Shown piece by piece: positions 17,227 through 25,995 of a stretch of 46,100 nucleotides of DNA. The notes below the pieces were generated by a model, which was not told where the DNA came from, ran no database searches, and was given only the letters and a program-made list of their open reading frames with translations. The first letter of the stretch is position 1. Every line of letters begins with the position of its first letter. The stretch is from assembly GCA_024695545.1 (NCBI GenBank), contig JAILHZ010000100.1, positions 1 through 46,100 on the forward strand, given 5' to 3'. This stretch comes from Clostridiales bacterium. GTDB lineage: Bacteria > Bacillota_A > Clostridia > Saccharofermentanales > Saccharofermentanaceae. The translations under genes were made by a program, and so were the position numbers.

Positions 17227-19323
17227 ATGGAAAAGTATTTAGACACAAATCTTTCTTTTCAGGAGAGAGCAGAAGACCTGGCTGATCAGATGACATTTGA
17301 GGAGCAGGTACCTCAGTTAAGTTACGGTGCCCCGGCAATCGAACGCCTTGGCGTACCGGCGTATAACTGGTGGAATGAGGGACTTCACGGCGTAGCACGT
17401 TCCGGAACCGCGACGATGTTTCCGCAGGCGATCGGTCTGGCGGCAATGTTTGACGATAAGCTCCTCGGTAAAGTAGCAAAAATCATCGCAACCGAAGCGC
17501 GTGCGAAGTACAACGCATCCGCGAAGAAAGGTGACCGCGACATTTATAAGGGACTTACTCTCTGGAGCCCGAACATCAATATCTTCCGTGATCCGAGATG
17601 GGGCAGAGGTCATGAGACCTATGGTGAGGATCCTTATCTTACCACGAAGCTCGGTGTGTCTTTTGTAAAGAACCTGCAGGGCGACGGCAAGTATATGTTG
17701 GCGGCCGGCTGCGCGAAGCACTTTGCGGCACACAGCGGACCGGAAGCACTCCGTCATGAATTCAATACCATCGCATCGAAGAAAGATCTCGCCGAGACTT
17801 ATCTTCCGGCTTTTGAAGCACTTGTCAGTGAAGCAAAGGTCGAGGGCGTTATGGGTGCATATACCCGCTTGAACGGTTATCCGACCTGTGCCAGCCCGTT
17901 CCTGATGGGCAAGCTCAAAGAGTGGGGCTTCGACGGTTATTTCGTATCTGACTGCTGGGCGATCCGTGACTTCCACGAATCCCACCGTGTGACAAAGACT
18001 CCGACGGAGTCTGCGGCGATGGCGATCAATGCAGGATGCGATCTTAACTGCGGTAACACATATGTGCATATGATCGCGGCTGAGCAGGAAGGTCTTGTCT
18101 CGAAGGAGACGATCCGAAATGCTGTTGTCCGACTGATGAGAACAAGAATGAGACTCGGACTTTTCGACAAGACCGAGTTTGACGATATACCGTACGATGT
18201 AGTCGCATGTGAGAATCATCGCAAAGTATCTCTCGAGTGCGCCGAGAAGTCGATGGTACTTCTTAAGAACGAGGGCATGCTCCCGCTGAAAAAAGATGCG
18301 CTCAAATCGATCGCAGTGATCGGTCCGAACAGTGACAGTATCGATGCACTTCGCGGTAACTACTATGGCACATCCGTTGCACCGAAGACATTCCTCGAGG
18401 GTATCCGTGAGGAAGTTGCGGACACGGATATCCGCGTATACTATGCCGAGGGATCTTCTCTCAGCAACGACCGTATCCAGCCGCTGGCGATGGCGGAGGA
18501 CGGCATTGCCGAAGCTCTGATCCTCGCGGAGATGAGTGATGCAGTGGTTCTGTGTGTCGGCCTTGATGCCACGCTTGAAGGTGAGCAGGGCGATACAGGT
18601 AACGCTTTTGATTCCGGAGATAAGAGAGACCTTCTGCTTCCGGAAGGACAGAGAGTCCTGATCGAGAAAGTCCTCGCACTCGGAAAGCCGACCGTCGTTG
18701 TTCTCGCGGCAGGATCTTCTATTAATCCTCTCGCGGAGAAAGCAGATGCGATCATCCAGGCTTGGTACCCGGGTGAACTCGGCGGAACTGCACTTGCGAA
18801 CATCCTCTTCGGTAAGGTATCACCGTCCGGTAAACTCCCGCTGACGTTCTATCAGAGCATCGAGGGTATCCCGGATTTCGCGGACTACTCCATGAAGGGC
18901 CGTACCTACCGTTACACAAGAGATAACATCCTCTATCCGTTCGGATACGGGCTTACATATTCCAAGTTTGCCGTCACTGATGTGGTATATGACGATACCG
19001 CCCGAAAAGTATCTGTCACCGTTCAGAATCAGGGTGATGTGGATGCGGAAGATGTAGTACAGCTTTATATCCGCAATACGACTTCGGCACATGCCAATCC
19101 GTATCCGAGACTCTGCGGCTTTAAGCGAGTCGCGATCCCGGCAGGCGGGGAAGAGGTCGTCGAACTTGTGCTCGAGGAGAGTGCTTTTGACGTAGTAAAC
19201 GAAGAGGGCGAAGTGATCCGTGACGGAAACAACTTCGATCTTTATGCCGGCATGAACCAGCCGGATGAACTCAGTGAGAAGCTCACCGGTTCTTCCTGCA
19301 TCCGCGTTTCCGTAGTAAAATGA
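17227..19323 (+). CDS. GH3 beta-xylosidase
   Basis: Glycoside hydrolase family 3 enzyme that would release xylose from xylo-oligosaccharides. The 698-aa product has no signal peptide, so it is cytoplasmic and would act on imported oligosaccharides. N-terminal GH3 domain: YNWWNEGLHGVARSG, NIFRDPRWGRGHETYGEDP, KHFAAHSGPE, and the nucleophile aspartate in GYFVSDCWAI. The second alpha/beta domain (IAVIGPNSDS through AWYPGELGGTALANILFG) and the C-terminal fibronectin-III-like domain (about 610-690) are present. The NWWNEGLHG and RWGRGHETYGEDP signature is characteristic of the xylosidase/arabinosidase branch. The start is 17 bases after the LacI gene with a weak AGGTGA site. It carries one 9-mer repeat (19180). 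Confidence 0.92.
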   Translation: MEKYLDTNLSFQERAEDLADQMTFEEQVPQLSYGAPAIERLGVPAYNWWNEGLHGVARSGTATMFPQAIGLAAMFDDKLLGKVAKIIATEARAKYNASAKKGDRDIYKGLTLWSPNINIFRDPRWGRGHETYGEDPYLTTKLGVSFVKNLQGDGKYMLAAGCAKHFAAHSGPEALRHEFNTIASKKDLAETYLPAFEALVSEAKVEGVMGAYTRLNGYPTCASPFLMGKLKEWGFDGYFVSDCWAIRDFHESHRVTKTPTESAAMAINAGCDLNCGNTYVHMIAAEQEGLVSKETIRNAVVRLMRTRMRLGLFDKTEFDDIPYDVVACENHRKVSLECAEKSMVLLKNEGMLPLKKDALKSIAVIGPNSDSIDALRGNYYGTSVAPKTFLEGIREEVADTDIRVYYAEGSSLSNDRIQPLAMAEDGIAEALILAEMSDAVVLCVGLDATLEGEQGDTGNAFDSGDKRDLLLPEGQRVLIEKVLALGKPTVVVLAAGSSINPLAEKADAIIQAWYPGELGGTALANILFGKVSPSGKLPLTFYQSIEGIPDFADYSMKGRTYRYTRDNILYPFGYGLTYSKFAVTDVVYDDTARKVSVTVQNQGDVDAEDVVQLYIRNTTSAHANPYPRLCGFKRVAIPAGGEEVVELVLEESAFDVVNEEGEVIRDGNNFDLYAGMNQPDELSEKLTGSSCIRVSVVK

Positions 19324-19413
19324 TACTAGCGTGATGCTAAGGCTGAACGGCCGGAATTGATTAGTGAAAAAGGGCGGGACGCCCACAAAAAATAACATAA
19401 GGAGATTTGAACT

Positions 19414-20937
19414 ATGAAATATCTTATCGGTATCGACATCGGAACATCCGGAACCAAGACGGCGCTGTTTTCCCAGGACGGAAAGCTGGTAGCCGCACAT
19501 ACAGTGGAGTATCCGCTGTACCAGCCGCAGAACGGTTATGCTGAGCAGGAGCCGGATGACTGGTGGAACGCAGCTCTTACCGGCCTGAAGAAGGTCGTTG
19601 CGGACAGCGGCGTAAACAAGGACGACATCGCAGGTATCGGTCTTTCCGGTCAGATGCACGGCCTCGTAATGCTGGATAAGGATGGAAAAGTACTTAGAAA
19701 GTCCATCATCTGGTGCGACCAGAGAACTGCAAAAGAGTGCGAAGAGATCACCGAGAAGGTAGGCCTCGACAAGCTCATGGCGATCACGGCATCTCCGGCT
19801 CTTACAGGCTTTACCGCTTCCAAGATCCTCTGGGTAAGAAACAACGAGCCTGAGATCTATTCCCAGGTTGCCCACATCCTTCTGCCGAAGGACTATGTAC
19901 GTTACAGACTGACCGGCGAGTTCGCAACAGATGTTTCCGATGCTTCCGGTATGCAGCTTCTCGACATCAAGAACCGTAACTGGTCCGATGAAGTTCTCGA
20001 GCTCCTCGACATCAAGAAGGAATGGCTCGCAAAGGTTTACGAATCCGTCGAGGTTTCCGGCCGCGTAACTGAAGAGATCGCTGCTGAGACAGGTCTCCCG
20101 GCTGGTATCCCGGTTGCTGCAGGTGCAGGTGATAACGCTGCTGCGGCTATCGGATGCGGCGTTGTTAAGGAAGGTACGGCATTCACAACACTCGGTACAT
20201 CCGGCGTTGTATTCGCTCATACAGACGACATGCAGGTTGACCCGAAGGGCCGTGTTCATACATTCTGCTCCGCTGTTCCGGGCTGCTGGCACGTTATGGG
20301 TGTTCACCAGGCTGCCTGCCTGTCTCTTAAGTGGTTTAAGAACACCTGCTGTGATGCAGAAGTGATCGAAGCAGATAAGCGCGGCATCGATGTATATCAG
20401 CTCCTCGATGAGATCGCTAAGGATGTACCGATCGGTGCAAACCGTCTCCTGTATCTCCCTTACCTCATGGGTGAGAGAACACCGCACCTTGACCCGAATG
20501 CACGTGGTGTATTCTTCGGTCTGTCTGCGATGCACGAGAGAAAGGATATGCTCCGTGCGGTTATGGAGGGTGTTGTTTACGCACTCCGTGATTCCATCGA
20601 TATTTTCAATAACCTCGGTGTTAAGATCGATTCCATGTATGCCTGCGGCGGCGGTTCTAAGAGTAAGTTCTGGAGACAGATGCTCGCAGATGTATTTGAC
20701 TGCACCGTAAATACATGCGCTTCTGATCAGGGCGGTGCTCTTGGTGCGGCACTTCTCGCATCTGTAGCAGCAGGCGTATATCCGACGATCCAGGAAGCTT
20801 GCGGCGCTACGATCTTCTCCGCTTCCTCCATGGACGCAAGAGCAGATGTACATGCACAGTACGAGCCTTACTACCAGATCTACAAGGATCTGTACGCTCC
20901 GATGGCTGAGAATTTCAAGAGACTTGCCAACGTGTAA
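19414..20937 (+). CDS. xylB: xylulokinase
   Basis: FGGY-family kinase phosphorylating D-xylulose to xylulose-5-phosphate. The 507-aa product has an N-terminal GIDIGTSGTKTALF phosphate-binding loop, the sugar-site GLSGQMHGLV typical of xylulokinases, WCDQRTAKECEE, and in the second domain TLGTSGVVFA, GVVYALRDS and GGGSKSKFWRQ. An excellent AAGGAG site precedes ATG 19414. Codon bias is strong. A short GGGCG/CGCCC hairpin sits in the 90-base gap after the xylosidase, but the genes are probably co-transcribed; a strong terminator follows. No xylose isomerase is seen in the window, so it must be encoded elsewhere or replaced. Confidence 0.95.
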   Translation: MKYLIGIDIGTSGTKTALFSQDGKLVAAHTVEYPLYQPQNGYAEQEPDDWWNAALTGLKKVVADSGVNKDDIAGIGLSGQMHGLVMLDKDGKVLRKSIIWCDQRTAKECEEITEKVGLDKLMAITASPALTGFTASKILWVRNNEPEIYSQVAHILLPKDYVRYRLTGEFATDVSDASGMQLLDIKNRNWSDEVLELLDIKKEWLAKVYESVEVSGRVTEEIAAETGLPAGIPVAAGAGDNAAAAIGCGVVKEGTAFTTLGTSGVVFAHTDDMQVDPKGRVHTFCSAVPGCWHVMGVHQAACLSLKWFKNTCCDAEVIEADKRGIDVYQLLDEIAKDVPIGANRLLYLPYLMGERTPHLDPNARGVFFGLSAMHERKDMLRAVMEGVVYALRDSIDIFNNLGVKIDSMYACGGGSKSKFWRQMLADVFDCTVNTCASDQGGALGAALLASVAAGVYPTIQEACGATIFSASSMDARADVHAQYEPYYQIYKDLYAPMAENFKRLANV

Positions 20938-20974
20938 TTATCAGATCATAAAACGCCAGACGTAATAAATCTTC

Positions 20975-21013
20975 AAAACGCCATCCGCCGAAACTTCGGA
21001 AGGATGGCGTTTT
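20975..21013 (+). terminator. rho-independent terminator after xylB
   Basis: Perfect 12-base arms (20975-20986 and 21002-21013) surround a 15-base loop, and the 3' arm ends in TTTT. It closes the pentose cluster. Confidence 0.85.
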
Positions 21014-21017
21014 CTTG

Positions 21018-21046
21018 TTGCGTGGGGTCAATCTGAGGGCTATAAT
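21018..21046 (+). promoter_or_regulatory. promoter of the first zinc-ribbon gene
   Basis: TTGCGT (21018-21023), a 17-base spacer and a perfect TATAAT (21041-21046) lie directly after the xylB terminator and 36 bases before the next start codon. Confidence 0.7.
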
Positions 21047-21081
21047 GAAAATACTAAAATAATTCTTAGTGGGGGTATTAT

Positions 21082-21855
21082 ATGATTTGTAGTAATTGTG
21101 GCAAAGAACTGGCCAATGATTCTAAGTTCTGCCTGTTCTGCGGACAGCCGGTCGCTGCAGCTCCGGCTCCGGCTCCGGCACCGATGCCGCAGCAGTATGC
21201 ACCGCAGCAGTTCCAGCAGCCTGTCCAGCAGGCACCGCAGCAGTATGCGCCGCAGTACCAGCAGCCGGCACCTCAGCAGTACCAGCAGCCGGCACCTCAG
21301 CAGTTCCAGCAGCCGGTTCCGCAGGCTCCTCAGTATCAGCAGCCGATGTACCAGCAGCCGGCTCCGGCAGCTCCGGCGTACAATCCGGCAGGATTCGCAC
21401 CGGTTGGCCAGCAGCCGAAGAGATTTGATATCAGAAGACCAGAGACGATCGTTACTCTGATTTCCTGTGTTCTGCTGCTCGTCTCTCTGTTCCTGAAGTA
21501 CTATGGCCTGAATAAGAAGAAGACCTCGGTCTCCATCGCAACATCTCTCATCAAGGTTGCTACCGGCTGGCCGTATCTGATCAACATCGTTCTGATCCTG
21601 ATCTTCGTATTCGTCGGAATCAAGGTCGGTGTATTTGTTATGTCGATCCTGAACACGTGCTGGATGGTTCTGGTAGTTGTGGTCAATGAGAATGTTATCA
21701 AGGGTGCTTCCCTGCAGAAGTATCTCGTAAGAGGTCCCGGCTTCTGGATCAGCATTATTTCCAGCGTCGGTATCCTTGTCGGCGGTATCTTGTACATGAT
21801 TGCCAAGGGCAAGCAGAAGCAGGCAGCTCCGCAGTATGGCATCCCGACGATGTGA
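21082..21855 (+). CDS. zinc-ribbon membrane protein with Gln/Pro-rich linker
   Basis: A 257-aa protein of unknown function. The N-terminus is a zinc ribbon (C3-x2-C6 and C17-x2-C20 in MICSNCGKELANDSKFCLFCG). Residues about 24-110 are a low-complexity linker built from repeated Gln-Gln-Tyr/Phe, Pro-Ala and Gln-Pro units. The remainder has three or four hydrophobic segments (from ETIVTLISCVLLLVSLFL onward). The likely topology is a cytoplasmic zinc ribbon tethered to the membrane. It has the same architecture as the two proteins at 22876-25936 but lacks their C-terminal modules. Zinc-ribbon membrane proteins near AIM24 or PspA-type proteins have been linked to envelope-stress responses; that link is only suggestive here. 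Confidence 0.82.
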   Translation: MICSNCGKELANDSKFCLFCGQPVAAAPAPAPAPMPQQYAPQQFQQPVQQAPQQYAPQYQQPAPQQYQQPAPQQFQQPVPQAPQYQQPMYQQPAPAAPAYNPAGFAPVGQQPKRFDIRRPETIVTLISCVLLLVSLFLKYYGLNKKKTSVSIATSLIKVATGWPYLINIVLILIFVFVGIKVGVFVMSILNTCWMVLVVVVNENVIKGASLQKYLVRGPGFWISIISSVGILVGGILYMIAKGKQKQAAPQYGIPTM

Positions 21856-21883
21856 TCACACGGATCTGATTAAATTGCTTTTT

Positions 21884-21917
21884 AAAAAGGACTGTTCCTT
21901 CGGGGGCAGTTCTTTTT
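21884..21917 (+). terminator. rho-independent terminator
   Basis: A 15-base stem with several G-U pairs closes a TTCG loop (21899-21902) and ends in a run of seven T. It terminates the zinc-ribbon gene. Confidence 0.8.
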
Positions 21918-21974
21918 TTGTTGATGAAGCAGGGTGGTGAGGGGACGAGTGCTTTTCGCACGGAAAAAGGCGAT

Positions 21975-22003
21975 TTGTTGATTAATATGAGAAATGATAC
22001 AAT
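21975..22003 (+). promoter_or_regulatory. promoter of the AIM24-family gene
   Basis: TTGTTG (21975-21980), 17 bases, then TACAAT (21998-22003), 36 bases before the start codon. An exact 9-mer repeat (21948-21956) lies just upstream of it. Confidence 0.55.
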
Positions 22004-22039
22004 GATGTCGATAAATCCCATCTTATGGAGGAATATAGT

Positions 22040-22714
22040 ATGCATTATGAATTAGAAGGTAACCAGTTACCGGTCGTTGTCTGCCATCTGCAGCCCGGCG
22101 AGGCCATGATCACGGAGCGCGGCGCGATGAGCTGGATGTCTTCCAATATGAGAATGGAAACTCACGCTACAGGCGGTATCGGAAAGGCTTTCGGCCGTAT
22201 GTTTTCCGGTGAATCGATGTTCCAGAATAGATACACGGCGGAGGGCTCTGAAGGCCTGATCGCTTTTGCTTCAAGCTTCCCGGGCGAGATCCTCGCTCTC
22301 GATATCAACCCGCAGAAGACCTATGTCGCGCAGAAGACCGCTTTCCTTGCGGCAGAAGAGGGAGTCGAGCTCAGCATCTTCTTCAGAAAAAGACTCGGCG
22401 CAGGTATCTTCGGCGGTGAAGGTTTCATCATGCAGAAACTCTCCGGTAACGGTACGGCGTTCGTCGAGATCGACGGCTCGGTCAAGGAGTACGACCTTCT
22501 GCCGGGTCAGACCATGCTGATCGATACCGGTTATCTGGCCATGATGGAGGAGACCGTATCTATGGATATCGAGATGATCCACGGCGCGAAGAACGTCTTC
22601 CTCGGCGGCGAGGGCCTCTTTAACACGAAGGTCACCGGCCCCGGCAAGGTATGGATCCAGACCATGCCGATCAGCAAGATCGCAGGCATGATCGGTAACG
22701 TATTCAGACAGTAA
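22040..22714 (+). CDS. AIM24 / TIGR00266 family protein
   Basis: A 224-aa beta-rich protein of the AIM24 family, whose molecular role in bacteria is not established. Family-like segments include LQPGEAMITERGAMSWMS near the N-terminus, the Gly-rich FGRMFSGESMFQNRY, FASSFPGEILALDI, GEGFIMQKLSGNGTAFVEI and the tail GLFNTKVTGPGKVWIQTMP. No signal or membrane segment is seen. The first in-frame ATG (22025) overlaps the ribosome site GGAGG itself, so ATG 22040 is the start. It lies between zinc-ribbon membrane proteins, with its own promoter and a hairpin after it. Confidence 0.88.
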   Translation: MHYELEGNQLPVVVCHLQPGEAMITERGAMSWMSSNMRMETHATGGIGKAFGRMFSGESMFQNRYTAEGSEGLIAFASSFPGEILALDINPQKTYVAQKTAFLAAEEGVELSIFFRKRLGAGIFGGEGFIMQKLSGNGTAFVEIDGSVKEYDLLPGQTMLIDTGYLAMMEETVSMDIEMIHGAKNVFLGGEGLFNTKVTGPGKVWIQTMPISKIAGMIGNVFRQ

Positions 22715-22777
22715 GCGCGGAAGCATTCCTATATTTCGGATCCTGAGCGAAAAGCACTGTGAACAATTAGTAAATAG

Positions 22778-22806
22778 TGGGCTGTGCCGGTCATCGGCGC
22801 GGCCCA
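22778..22806 (+). terminator. hairpin after the AIM24-family gene
   Basis: Twelve-base arms (22778-22789 and 22795-22806, two G-U pairs) close a 5-base loop and are followed by TCTTGTTG. It is a moderate terminator overlapping the next promoter. Confidence 0.6.
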
Positions 22807-22811
22807 TCTTG

Positions 22812-22840
22812 TTGCATACGGAATAGCGCAGAATTATAAT
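22812..22840 (+). promoter_or_regulatory. promoter of the second zinc-ribbon gene
   Basis: TTGCAT (22812-22817), a 17-base spacer and a perfect TATAAT (22835-22840), 35 bases before the start of the gene at 22876. Confidence 0.7.
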
Positions 22841-22875
22841 GGTATCAGTTATCTTTGATATAGGGGTGTGGGTGT

Positions 22876-24411
22876 ATGTTTTGTTTTTCATGTGGCAAAC
22901 AGATCGATGACTCTTCGAAGTTCTGCATTTATTGCGGAAAGGTCCTTGTTGTTCAGGACCCGGGAATTGAGAACAGACTGGGAATGACGGTCGCGGTAAA
23001 TCCGCTTCCGACGGATGGAATGCCTTCGGCTAAAAAGCCGGCGGAGATTCCACCTGCGCCTGCTTTGAGCCAGCCGGTAACTCCTCCGGTTGAGCGCATG
23101 AGCCAGCCGCCGATCCAGAAGGCTTCGGCACCCGCGACTGCTCCTGTAATTGCTCCGCCGGCAATGCCGGTAACCACCGCAGCGCCGATTGTGACTCCGG
23201 CTGCAGCACCTGCACCAGTAGCGGCACCGACGCCGGCACCTGTTGCTGCTCCTGCTCCTGTAGTTGCTCCGACACCGGCACCTGTTTCAGCTCCTGCACC
23301 AGTGGCTGCACCAGTTCAGGCTCCGACACCTGCACCAGCTCCGGTCGCGGTGCCCGCCGCTGCTCCTGCTCCTGTAGCAGCGCCAGTTCCGGCACCCGCT
23401 CCAATGGCGGCACCATCACCGGCTCCAGCGCCTGCTCCGGCACCGAGTGCTCCGGTCGCGCGTCCTCAGACGCCTCCGACTCCGGTAAACGCAGCACCGG
23501 CACCTCAAGGCGGTTACGCTCCGTCCGGCGCGTATGCCCCGAATTATCAGACGCCGGTATCTGCACCGCCGATGGCCTCGTCCTATGCACGTCCGAAATC
23601 TTCAGGAAATAATAATCTCGCAATAAGGATTACCGGAGCGGTAGCTGCACTTTTCATCATGATTTCTATGGCGATGCCGTACATGAAAGAAACCTTAAAA
23701 TATGGATCTTATTCCGAAAGCCAATCTTACTCATGGTCTAAGATCTGTGATGTGAAGGACCTTTCCAGTTTCTTCTCTCCGACGTTTGTGATCGTCCTTT
23801 CTATCGCAGGTCTGATTCTGGCTATCTTTAATCTTAAGGGTACAAAGATTGCCTATTTCGTGTATTCGGTGTATACAACGATATTCGCTTTCTATTCTTT
23901 TACGAAGGTAAACGATATAGTTTCAGATGCGAAGAAATATAGTGGTTATTACAGCAGCAGCGGTTACAGTATCGGCATGGCAATTGGAATGTATTGCATG
24001 ATTTTTAGTGCGATTGCGATCCTTGTTGCCGGAATTGCTTTCCTGGTTCATCTGAAAGACAGTTCAAAGCCGGCATATCCGATGGCGAATAATGCATATA
24101 TGAATCCGAATCCCTATGCGTATCAGCCCCAGTCTCAGCCTACAAGTTACAATCGTATGCCGACTGCAAATGAGTGGCGCTGCACTTGCGGCAGAATCAA
24201 TCCGAACTTTACCGGGACCTGCGTCTGCGGACTGAGAAAGAGCCAGACACCGGCTGCAACTCCGCCGCCGGTCTCTGAGACGAACCGCGCGAAGCAGATG
24301 GCAGCGCAGGAAGATGCGAAGATTGGCCTTCTCAAGGATTATAAGGATCTTCTCGATGGTGGCATTATTACCCAGGAGGAGTTTGAGGATAAAAAGAAGG
24401 ACCTGCTCTGA
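22876..24411 (+). CDS. zinc-ribbon / Pro-Ala linker / 4-TM / zinc knuckle / SHOCT protein
   Basis: A 511-aa membrane protein of unknown function with modular layout. Residues 1-24 are a zinc ribbon (C-x2-C, C-x2-C). Residues about 55-235 are an extreme Pro/Ala/Val linker of repeated APVAAP-like units. Four membrane segments follow at about 246-268, 300-322, 327-347 and 366-393. A second four-cysteine module, WRCTCGRINPNFTGTCVCGL, lies near 432-455. A C-terminal SHOCT domain (KDYKDLLDGGIITQEEFEDK) ends the protein. SHOCT domains are short oligomerisation modules. It shares this layout and near-identical C-terminus with the next gene, so the pair arose by tandem duplication. The translation start context GGGTGTATGTTTTGT is also shared. 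Confidence 0.82.
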   Translation: MFCFSCGKQIDDSSKFCIYCGKVLVVQDPGIENRLGMTVAVNPLPTDGMPSAKKPAEIPPAPALSQPVTPPVERMSQPPIQKASAPATAPVIAPPAMPVTTAAPIVTPAAAPAPVAAPTPAPVAAPAPVVAPTPAPVSAPAPVAAPVQAPTPAPAPVAVPAAAPAPVAAPVPAPAPMAAPSPAPAPAPAPSAPVARPQTPPTPVNAAPAPQGGYAPSGAYAPNYQTPVSAPPMASSYARPKSSGNNNLAIRITGAVAALFIMISMAMPYMKETLKYGSYSESQSYSWSKICDVKDLSSFFSPTFVIVLSIAGLILAIFNLKGTKIAYFVYSVYTTIFAFYSFTKVNDIVSDAKKYSGYYSSSGYSIGMAIGMYCMIFSAIAILVAGIAFLVHLKDSSKPAYPMANNAYMNPNPYAYQPQSQPTSYNRMPTANEWRCTCGRINPNFTGTCVCGLRKSQTPAATPPPVSETNRAKQMAAQEDAKIGLLKDYKDLLDGGIITQEEFEDKKKDLL

Positions 24412-24445
24412 TTTAGCATAAACTCGAATTAGGGGGATTGGGTGT

Positions 24446-25936
24446 ATGTTTTGTCATATATGCGGAAAACAGGTCGAAGAAGATTCGAAGATCTGTATTC
24501 ATTGTGGAACAGTGCTTTTAACGGATGACGACGATCAGTACGGGATTCCGGTGGCTATGAATCCTGCGGCGGAAACAGAACCCGTGTCGGTAGAACTTCC
24601 GGACTTTGCTCCGATGAAGTATGTGGCACCGGGTACTGCACCGGCATCTAAGCCGGCTCCGAAAGAAGAGCCTGTGAAGCCTGCGGCTACACCTGCCCCG
24701 GTTCAAAAACTACAGCCGGCTCCTGTACCGAGACCGCAAACTGCGCCCGCGCTTGTGAAACAAGAAGTTCCGGCGCCTGCTTCCAAAGCGGCACCAGTCC
24801 CGGCACCAAAGCCACAGCCGGTAGTTGCGCCTGCACAAAAACCAGCTGCTCCCAAGCCTGCAGCGCCGATGTCTGCAATGGCACAGCGTCAGGCGGCCAT
24901 GAAACCCGCGACTGTGGATCTTGATGCGACTGTTCAAATGGATCCGCCATCTCCTGTAAAAGCAGAAGAAGCACCTGCGCAAAACGCACAGACCAATCGT
25001 CCGATGTCTTCGCCAGCTCAAGTCCGGGCAGCTACCGCACGTCAGAGTGCGCCTGTAAAAAGACCTGCGTCGACACCTCGTGCTGTTCCGTCCGGCGCAT
25101 ATGTTCCGAAAGACCAGGTCAGAACAGCATCCCAACTTAACTATCCTTCGTATTCCGGTTACTCCGGCTCGGATTATTCCGGCAACTGGTCCACACCGGG
25201 AAGGATCCCGGCAATCATTGGCGCCATTTTGATGGCGATCTCGATGTTCCTTCCGTGTGTTTCGGCAAGCGGATTTGGCGATTCCGTATCTTATTCGTGG
25301 ATCTCAGCCGGACTTGAAACAGATAAACCCGCTGCCTTTATCGTCCTTTTTACTTCGGTTATGGCCATTATTTTTGCTGCTATCGATATTAAAGGAACGA
25401 AGATTGCGTATTTTATTTACTCGTTGTATATCGGTTTTTTCTGCATAGCAAATATGGCAGATATGAGCAGGTCAATGCGTCAACTCGGTTATTTCAGTAA
25501 TTACATCAATCGCGGTATCGGTTATTATTCGATGATCATGTCAGCCATAGTGGTTGTCATCGCGGGTATCGTGCTGCTAATAAATCTGAATTACGGAGAA
25601 AACGACACATCGTACTATCATTCGCCGAACAGTGCCTATTTGAACCAGGATCTCTATAAACCCAATGACTTCGCGCGTACACCATCCAGCTCCGAATGGC
25701 GCTGCAACTGCGGCAGGATCAACCCGAACTTTACGGGAACCTGCGCATGCGGCCTGCGAAAGAGTCAGGTAGCGCCTATGGAAGCGCCACCGGTCTCTGA
25801 GACGAACCGCGCAAAGCAGCAGGCAGCGAAGGAAGACGAGAAGATCAGCCTCCTCAAGGAGTATAAGGAACTTCTCGACAGCGGCATTATTACCAAAGAA
25901 GAATTCAACGAGAAGAAAAAGAACCTGCTGGGTTAA
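24446..25936 (+). CDS. paralogue of the preceding zinc-ribbon/SHOCT membrane protein
   Basis: A 496-aa protein with the same order of parts as its upstream neighbour: zinc ribbon (MFCHICGKQVEEDSKICIHCG), Pro/Ala/Lys-rich linker to about residue 225, four hydrophobic segments (about 252-400), the four-cysteine module WRCNCGRINPNFTGTCACGL, and SHOCT (KEYKELLDSGIITKEEFNEK). The C-terminal 70 residues are almost the same as the neighbour's, while the linkers have diverged in composition. It starts 34 bases after the previous stop, with AGGGGGAT as ribosome site, so the two are probably one transcript. A short CCCGA/TCGGG hairpin follows the stop. Function unknown; a scaffold in membrane stress or division is possible but unproven. 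Confidence 0.82.
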   Translation: MFCHICGKQVEEDSKICIHCGTVLLTDDDDQYGIPVAMNPAAETEPVSVELPDFAPMKYVAPGTAPASKPAPKEEPVKPAATPAPVQKLQPAPVPRPQTAPALVKQEVPAPASKAAPVPAPKPQPVVAPAQKPAAPKPAAPMSAMAQRQAAMKPATVDLDATVQMDPPSPVKAEEAPAQNAQTNRPMSSPAQVRAATARQSAPVKRPASTPRAVPSGAYVPKDQVRTASQLNYPSYSGYSGSDYSGNWSTPGRIPAIIGAILMAISMFLPCVSASGFGDSVSYSWISAGLETDKPAAFIVLFTSVMAIIFAAIDIKGTKIAYFIYSLYIGFFCIANMADMSRSMRQLGYFSNYINRGIGYYSMIMSAIVVVIAGIVLLINLNYGENDTSYYHSPNSAYLNQDLYKPNDFARTPSSSEWRCNCGRINPNFTGTCACGLRKSQVAPMEAPPVSETNRAKQQAAKEDEKISLLKEYKELLDSGIITKEEFNEKKKNLLG

Positions 25937-25995
25937 TCTGCTTTCCCGAATCTTCGGGTATAATAGGAAGGTAGATTGTACCCGGGAGGTTTGGC

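Noticed and set aside
18820..20853. A 677-codon minus-strand open frame opposite the xylosidase end and xylB
   Set aside because: Same reason: it mirrors two complete plus-strand genes and lacks a ribosome site or recognisable motif.
23200..23480. Repetitive DNA that could be mistaken for a CRISPR array
   Set aside because: Repeats are in frame, degenerate and without unique spacers; they encode a Pro/Ala linker.
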